NCBI GenBank assembly: GCA_026169375.1
Contig: JAPFCR010000030.1
Location: forward strand, 96,759 to 160,758
Length of the DNA stretch: 64,000 nucleotides
Direction of reading: 5' to 3'
From: Sporosarcina sp.
GTDB taxonomy: Bacteria > Bacillota > Bacilli > Bacillales_A > Planococcaceae
The position numbers were made by a program, and so were the translations under genes. Below are positions 61,048 to 64,000 of the stretch, piece by piece. Below the pieces are notes generated by a model that did no database searches, was not told where the DNA came from, and saw only the letters and a list, made by a program, of their open reading frames with translations. The first letter of the stretch is position 1. Every line of letters begins with the position of its first letter.

Positions 61048-61326
61048 TCATTTCGTCATTGTTTTCATAACGCTCATTAATTCCTGTATTGCTTCATCGC
61101 CATTTTCTTCTTTAATTGCACGAACAACACAATGATGTGTATGGTCTTCAAGCAAAGCTAAAGAAACTTTGTTCATCGCCGACTGAATCGCGCTTATTTG
61201 ATGTAAAATATCTACACAATAACGATCCGTTTCAATCATTTGATGGACACCACGAACTTGACCTTCAATACGTTTTAAACGATTTAATAACCGTTGTTTA
61301 TTCGGTTGTACCGTCGACTTCTCCAT
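61048..61326 (-). CDS. csoR: Copper-sensing repressor CsoR
   Basis: 'LLNRLKRIEGQVRGVHQMIETDRYCVDILHQISAIQSAMNKVSLALLEDHTHHCV' with C-H-C copper ligands. Confidence 0.93.
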   Translation of the reverse strand: MEKSTVQPNKQRLLNRLKRIEGQVRGVHQMIETDRYCVDILHQISAIQSAMNKVSLALLEDHTHHCVVRAIKEENGDEAIQELMSVMKTMTK

Positions 61327-61414
61327 AAGTTTCCCTCCATTCAAATATACCTTATACCCCTATATTACATGAAAAACCTTTTTGAATCTAATTTAGTGCT
61401 TGCATACTCATGAA

Positions 61415-61463
61415 TCTCCCCCTTAGCACTGGGCTTCACCCTTCATGCGCTTGAAGAGGGAGA
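61415..61463. repeat. Three-way-junction-like inverted repeat, possible IS-derived remnant
   Basis: TCTCCCCCTT...AAGAGGGAGA outer arms enclosing GGGCTTCACCC and CTTCATGCGCTTGAAG hairpins. Confidence 0.5.
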
Positions 61464-61496
61464 CTTCTTTCAGAGACCTGTTAAATCTTTTCATTT

Positions 61497-61640
61497 TTAT
61501 TTTTCATCTTGTTTTTGTTCTTTTTCATCTTTATCTTCTTTCGCCGATAAATCCACAAACTCTACTACACCTTCACTTGCATCTGCAGGTCCACATACGC
61601 CTGTTGTAAAATCACAAATAATCTCTTCTTTTTTCTTCAT
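61497..61640 (-). CDS. 47-aa small protein with C-x6-C motif, not in ORF track
   Basis: MKKKEEIICDFTTGVCGPADASEGVVEFVDLSAKEDKDEKEQKQDEK*; SD AAAAAGGAGCGAC. Confidence 0.72.
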   Translation of the reverse strand: MKKKEEIICDFTTGVCGPADASEGVVEFVDLSAKEDKDEKEQKQDEK

Positions 61641-61763
61641 TGAAAGTCGCTCCTTTTTTCTTTATTCTACCTATTTTATTTCTTACTTTCGATTGTTGTG
61701 CTCGGAGTCATTTTGAGATGAATTTAAAAGGCATGCTTTCACTATTTTGAAAGCATGCCTTTT

Positions 61764-62054
61764 TTATTTCTCTGTGAATATAAAATCTAAATCATTATTT
61801 TTTACATCGACCTTCATATCAAACTCATTTAAAAACCATACGTTGTCTTCATTAAAATAGAATGTGATTCCTTCAACAACGTCTTTTACTGCAATTGCGC
61901 CTTCTTCGCCTACAGACATGCCTAGGGAATAATTTGGATGGGACGTAGGAATTCCACCGTATAGTTGCACATAATATTGAACAAAGTCTCCTTCTTCCAA
62001 ATCCATTTCACTTTTATACCAATCAGCTGCCTCTTTACTCACTTCAAAATGCAT
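61764..62054 (-). CDS. HesB/YneR-like iron-sulfur biosynthesis-family protein
   Basis: 'FEVSKEAADWYKSEMDLEEGDFVQYYVQLYGG'. Confidence 0.85.
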   Translation of the reverse strand: MHFEVSKEAADWYKSEMDLEEGDFVQYYVQLYGGIPTSHPNYSLGMSVGEEGAIAVKDVVEGITFYFNEDNVWFLNEFDMKVDVKNNDLDFIFTEK

Positions 62055-62084
62055 TTTCCCACCACTTTCTTTATATTTTTATTT

Positions 62085-62192
62085 TTAAAAATCATAAACA
62101 GCTTCTTTAGCTTCTTGAACTTTTGCATAAACTTCTGTTAAATCAACTGTATCTTCTACTAAACGTTCCAGTCTAAATAAAACAATCTTCAC
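62085..62192 (-). CDS. 35-aa small ORF (GTG start) of unknown function
   Basis: VKIVLFRLERLVEDTVDLTEVYAKVQEAKEAVYDF*; excellent SD AAGGAGGTCGTTAACGTG. Confidence 0.5.
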   Translation of the reverse strand: MKIVLFRLERLVEDTVDLTEVYAKVQEAKEAVYDF

Positions 62193-62205
62193 GTTAACGA
62201 CCTCC

Positions 62206-62355
62206 TTATGAATTTGTTGTAAATTTCTTCACAGCTGGCATAATTTCTGTTGCGATCAACTCAATATTTTTCGCGATTTTATCAAATGAAACGCCACCAA
62301 AATCAATTTCAGCTAAGAAACGTTGTTGACCGTATTTTACTGTTAAATTAATCAA
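62206..62355 (-). pseudogene. C-terminal remnant of a luciferase-like (LLM class) flavin-dependent monooxygenase
   Basis: Frame reads VKYGQQRFLAEIDFGGVSFDKIAKNIELIATEIMPAVKKFTTNS*, an LLM C-terminal-type sequence; no upstream part, it abuts the VOC gene stop. Confidence 0.65.
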
Positions 62356-63289
62356 TTGGCTCTAAATTTGCTTCAATCTCTTCACGGCGTTCTTCTAAAA
62401 ATGGTGGCAAATCTAATTTTTGTCCAAGCTCTTCAACTGATGAATCTACTGTAAACCCCGGACCATCTGTCGCAATTTCAAATAAAATTCCGTTATGATC
62501 GCGAAAATATAAGCTATGGAAGTAAAAGCGGTCGAGCATACCTGTAGAAGCAAAACCTCTTGCCTTAACAGCTTTGTCCCAATATCTTAGCTCTTCTTCA
62601 TCTTTGACACGAATTGCTAAATGGTGAATACTACCACGTCCTGGCTTCTCGCTTGGACCTTCTTGTTCTTTCAAAACGATTTCTCCAAATGCTTGCCCTT
62701 CAATCGACTGGAATCGCACCTCTTTTTCAATCCGTTCAACTTCGGTGTAACTAAATAATTCCGTCAAGACTTTTTCAGTTCTCGATAAACGATGAACTGT
62801 CATCTCGACTGGACCCATCCCTAAAATGCGGTGTGTTAGATCGACCGGTCCTTCTTCCCAAGCTGTCCAAAACTCTGGGATTTCATCTCCGGCATTATTT
62901 AACAATACAAAACGCAAGCCTTCCTCATCTTCAAAATGCAATGCATCTCTTCCTGCATATTTTGTAATTGCTTCGTGAGAAACGTTGAATTGTTCAAAAC
63001 GTGCTTTCCAATAATCCAAACTTTCTCTAGAAGGAACAAGCAATCCTATTCTCGTAATTGCATTTGTTCCACGGACAGTTCTCCCAGCCATAGGAATTTC
63101 AAAGAAAGTCAATTCTGTTCCTGGACTCCCCGTTAAATCTCCATAAAACAAGTGGTACATAGAAGGCTCATCTTGATTGACTGTCTTTTTAACCCGACGC
63201 AACCCTAAAACTTTCGTGTAAAAGTTATTATTCTCTTGTGCTTTTTTTGTAAGCATTGAAATATGATGATGTCCTGTTATTTTATACAT
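62348..63289 (-). CDS. VOC family ring-cleaving dioxygenase (MhqO-like)
   Basis: 'GHHHISMLTKKAQENNNFYTKVLGLRRVKKTVNQDEPSMYHLFYGD', 'HHLAIRVKDEEE'; ATG 63289 with GGAGAAGG SD. Confidence 0.92.
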   Translation of the reverse strand: MYKITGHHHISMLTKKAQENNNFYTKVLGLRRVKKTVNQDEPSMYHLFYGDLTGSPGTELTFFEIPMAGRTVRGTNAITRIGLLVPSRESLDYWKARFEQFNVSHEAITKYAGRDALHFEDEEGLRFVLLNNAGDEIPEFWTAWEEGPVDLTHRILGMGPVEMTVHRLSRTEKVLTELFSYTEVERIEKEVRFQSIEGQAFGEIVLKEQEGPSEKPGRGSIHHLAIRVKDEEELRYWDKAVKARGFASTGMLDRFYFHSLYFRDHNGILFEIATDGPGFTVDSSVEELGQKLDLPPFLEERREEIEANLEPID

Positions 63290-63334
63290 AATTATTCCTT
63301 CTCCTTTAATTTTACTAGTCAAGTGAAGATAAAA

Positions 63335-63778
63335 TTATTTAGATGGAATATCTCTTTCTTCACTATATTTATGCACTTTTGTTATTAATCGATACAATGT
63401 TTTTTCTTCTTCTTTCGTTAATACATCTTCGAAAAAGGAAGATTGAAATGCTAACTGTGCAGGCATTGCTTCGACTAAAATTTGGTTAGCTTTATCCGTT
63501 AAATGAATTGTTTTTGTTTTCCAATCTTGTTCGCGTACAATATAGCCTTCTTTTTCAAGTCTAGCAAGCATCCTAGACATACCGCCTTGGGTCACAGTTG
63601 CTTTTTCTGCCAACTCACTTTGTGTAATTGGTTCGTATACTTGAATTTGCACAAGCACATCAAATTGCGCAGTTGTCAAATCAAAACGTTTTAAAAATTC
63701 ATTCGATAATTGGTTACTTTTATTCGTAAAACGCATTAAACGTAACCATATTAAGGAACCTATTGTATGTTTTTGCAT
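63335..63778 (-). CDS. MarR family transcriptional regulator
   Basis: '[47 protein letters not shown]'. Confidence 0.92.
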   Translation of the reverse strand: MQKHTIGSLIWLRLMRFTNKSNQLSNEFLKRFDLTTAQFDVLVQIQVYEPITQSELAEKATVTQGGMSRMLARLEKEGYIVREQDWKTKTIHLTDKANQILVEAMPAQLAFQSSFFEDVLTKEEEKTLYRLITKVHKYSEERDIPSK

Positions 63779-63909
63779 ATTGTCCGCCTCCGAAAACTTC
63801 TATTAACATCAATTTACTACGCAACTGATGAAAAATCAACTATCTAAATTCTTATATATGTGAGTCAATTTCATAATTAACCTTACACTAAAAATTCCCG
63901 AACAATGTT

Positions 63910-64000
63910 GATCTCCGTTCCAGGCGCACGCTTTCCGTGGGGCGGGCGGTGAGCCTCCTCGGTCGCTTCGCTCCACTGCGGGGTCTCACCTGTCCCGCTA
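63910..64000. repeat. GC-rich dispersed intergenic repeat, truncated by window end
   Basis: GATCTCCGTTCCAGGCGCACGCTTTCCGTGGGGCGGGCGG...; strong local GC contrast; related copy at 14962-15016. Confidence 0.65.

Noticed and set aside
1-64000. CRISPR arrays, rRNA/tRNA genes, prophage or restriction/defence islands
   Set aside because: No regular spaced repeats, tRNA-like cloverleaf with CCA end, rRNA-like conserved stretches, or integrase/terminase/nuclease gene clusters were seen.

Overview
A 64 kb window of low-GC Gram-positive chromosome. Gene content and style point to Bacillales, probably Planococcaceae-like (inference). It is nearly all chromosomal housekeeping and stress genes. I see no prophage, CRISPR array, rRNA, tRNA or intact transposase gene. 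Main blocks, left to right: the end of a Zn/Mn ABC transporter; uppP and a DedA gene; a Lia-like envelope-stress operon (lmo0954-like, PspA/LiaH, LiaF, LiaS, LiaR); a second two-component system with an unlisted 59-aa membrane smORF wedged between regulator and kinase; a multidrug ABC exporter; cydABCD; a preQ1-I riboswitch with queT; a BCCT transporter; an S-box (SAM-I) metY-metX-hom operon; a CstR-type reactive-sulfur operon; an aminotransferase; an SSS symporter operon with a 46-aa partner smORF; pepT; a SsuABC/TauABC-type ABC transporter; a YtrA-type GntR plus DUF1648 pair; a DacF-like carboxypeptidase; alaX; arsRBC; T-box proS; D-LDH plus a PfoR-like PTS IIC gene behind two perfect Rex boxes; csoR-copZ-copA; a HesB-like gene; and an MhqO/MhqR-like pair. 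The most interesting non-routine signals are: (i) a ~210-nt GC-rich run of five stem-loops at 35880-36088 that resembles an orphan IS200/IS605 right end or omegaRNA-like scaffold; (ii) three perfect DnaA boxes within ~115 bp at 3137-3250; (iii) several small ORFs missing from the ORF track; (iv) two CsoR-family paralogues with almost identical operators; (v) a remnant of a luciferase-like monooxygenase gene fused to the end of the VOC dioxygenase gene. Nothing could be searched or folded computationally here, so family names rest on motif recognition.
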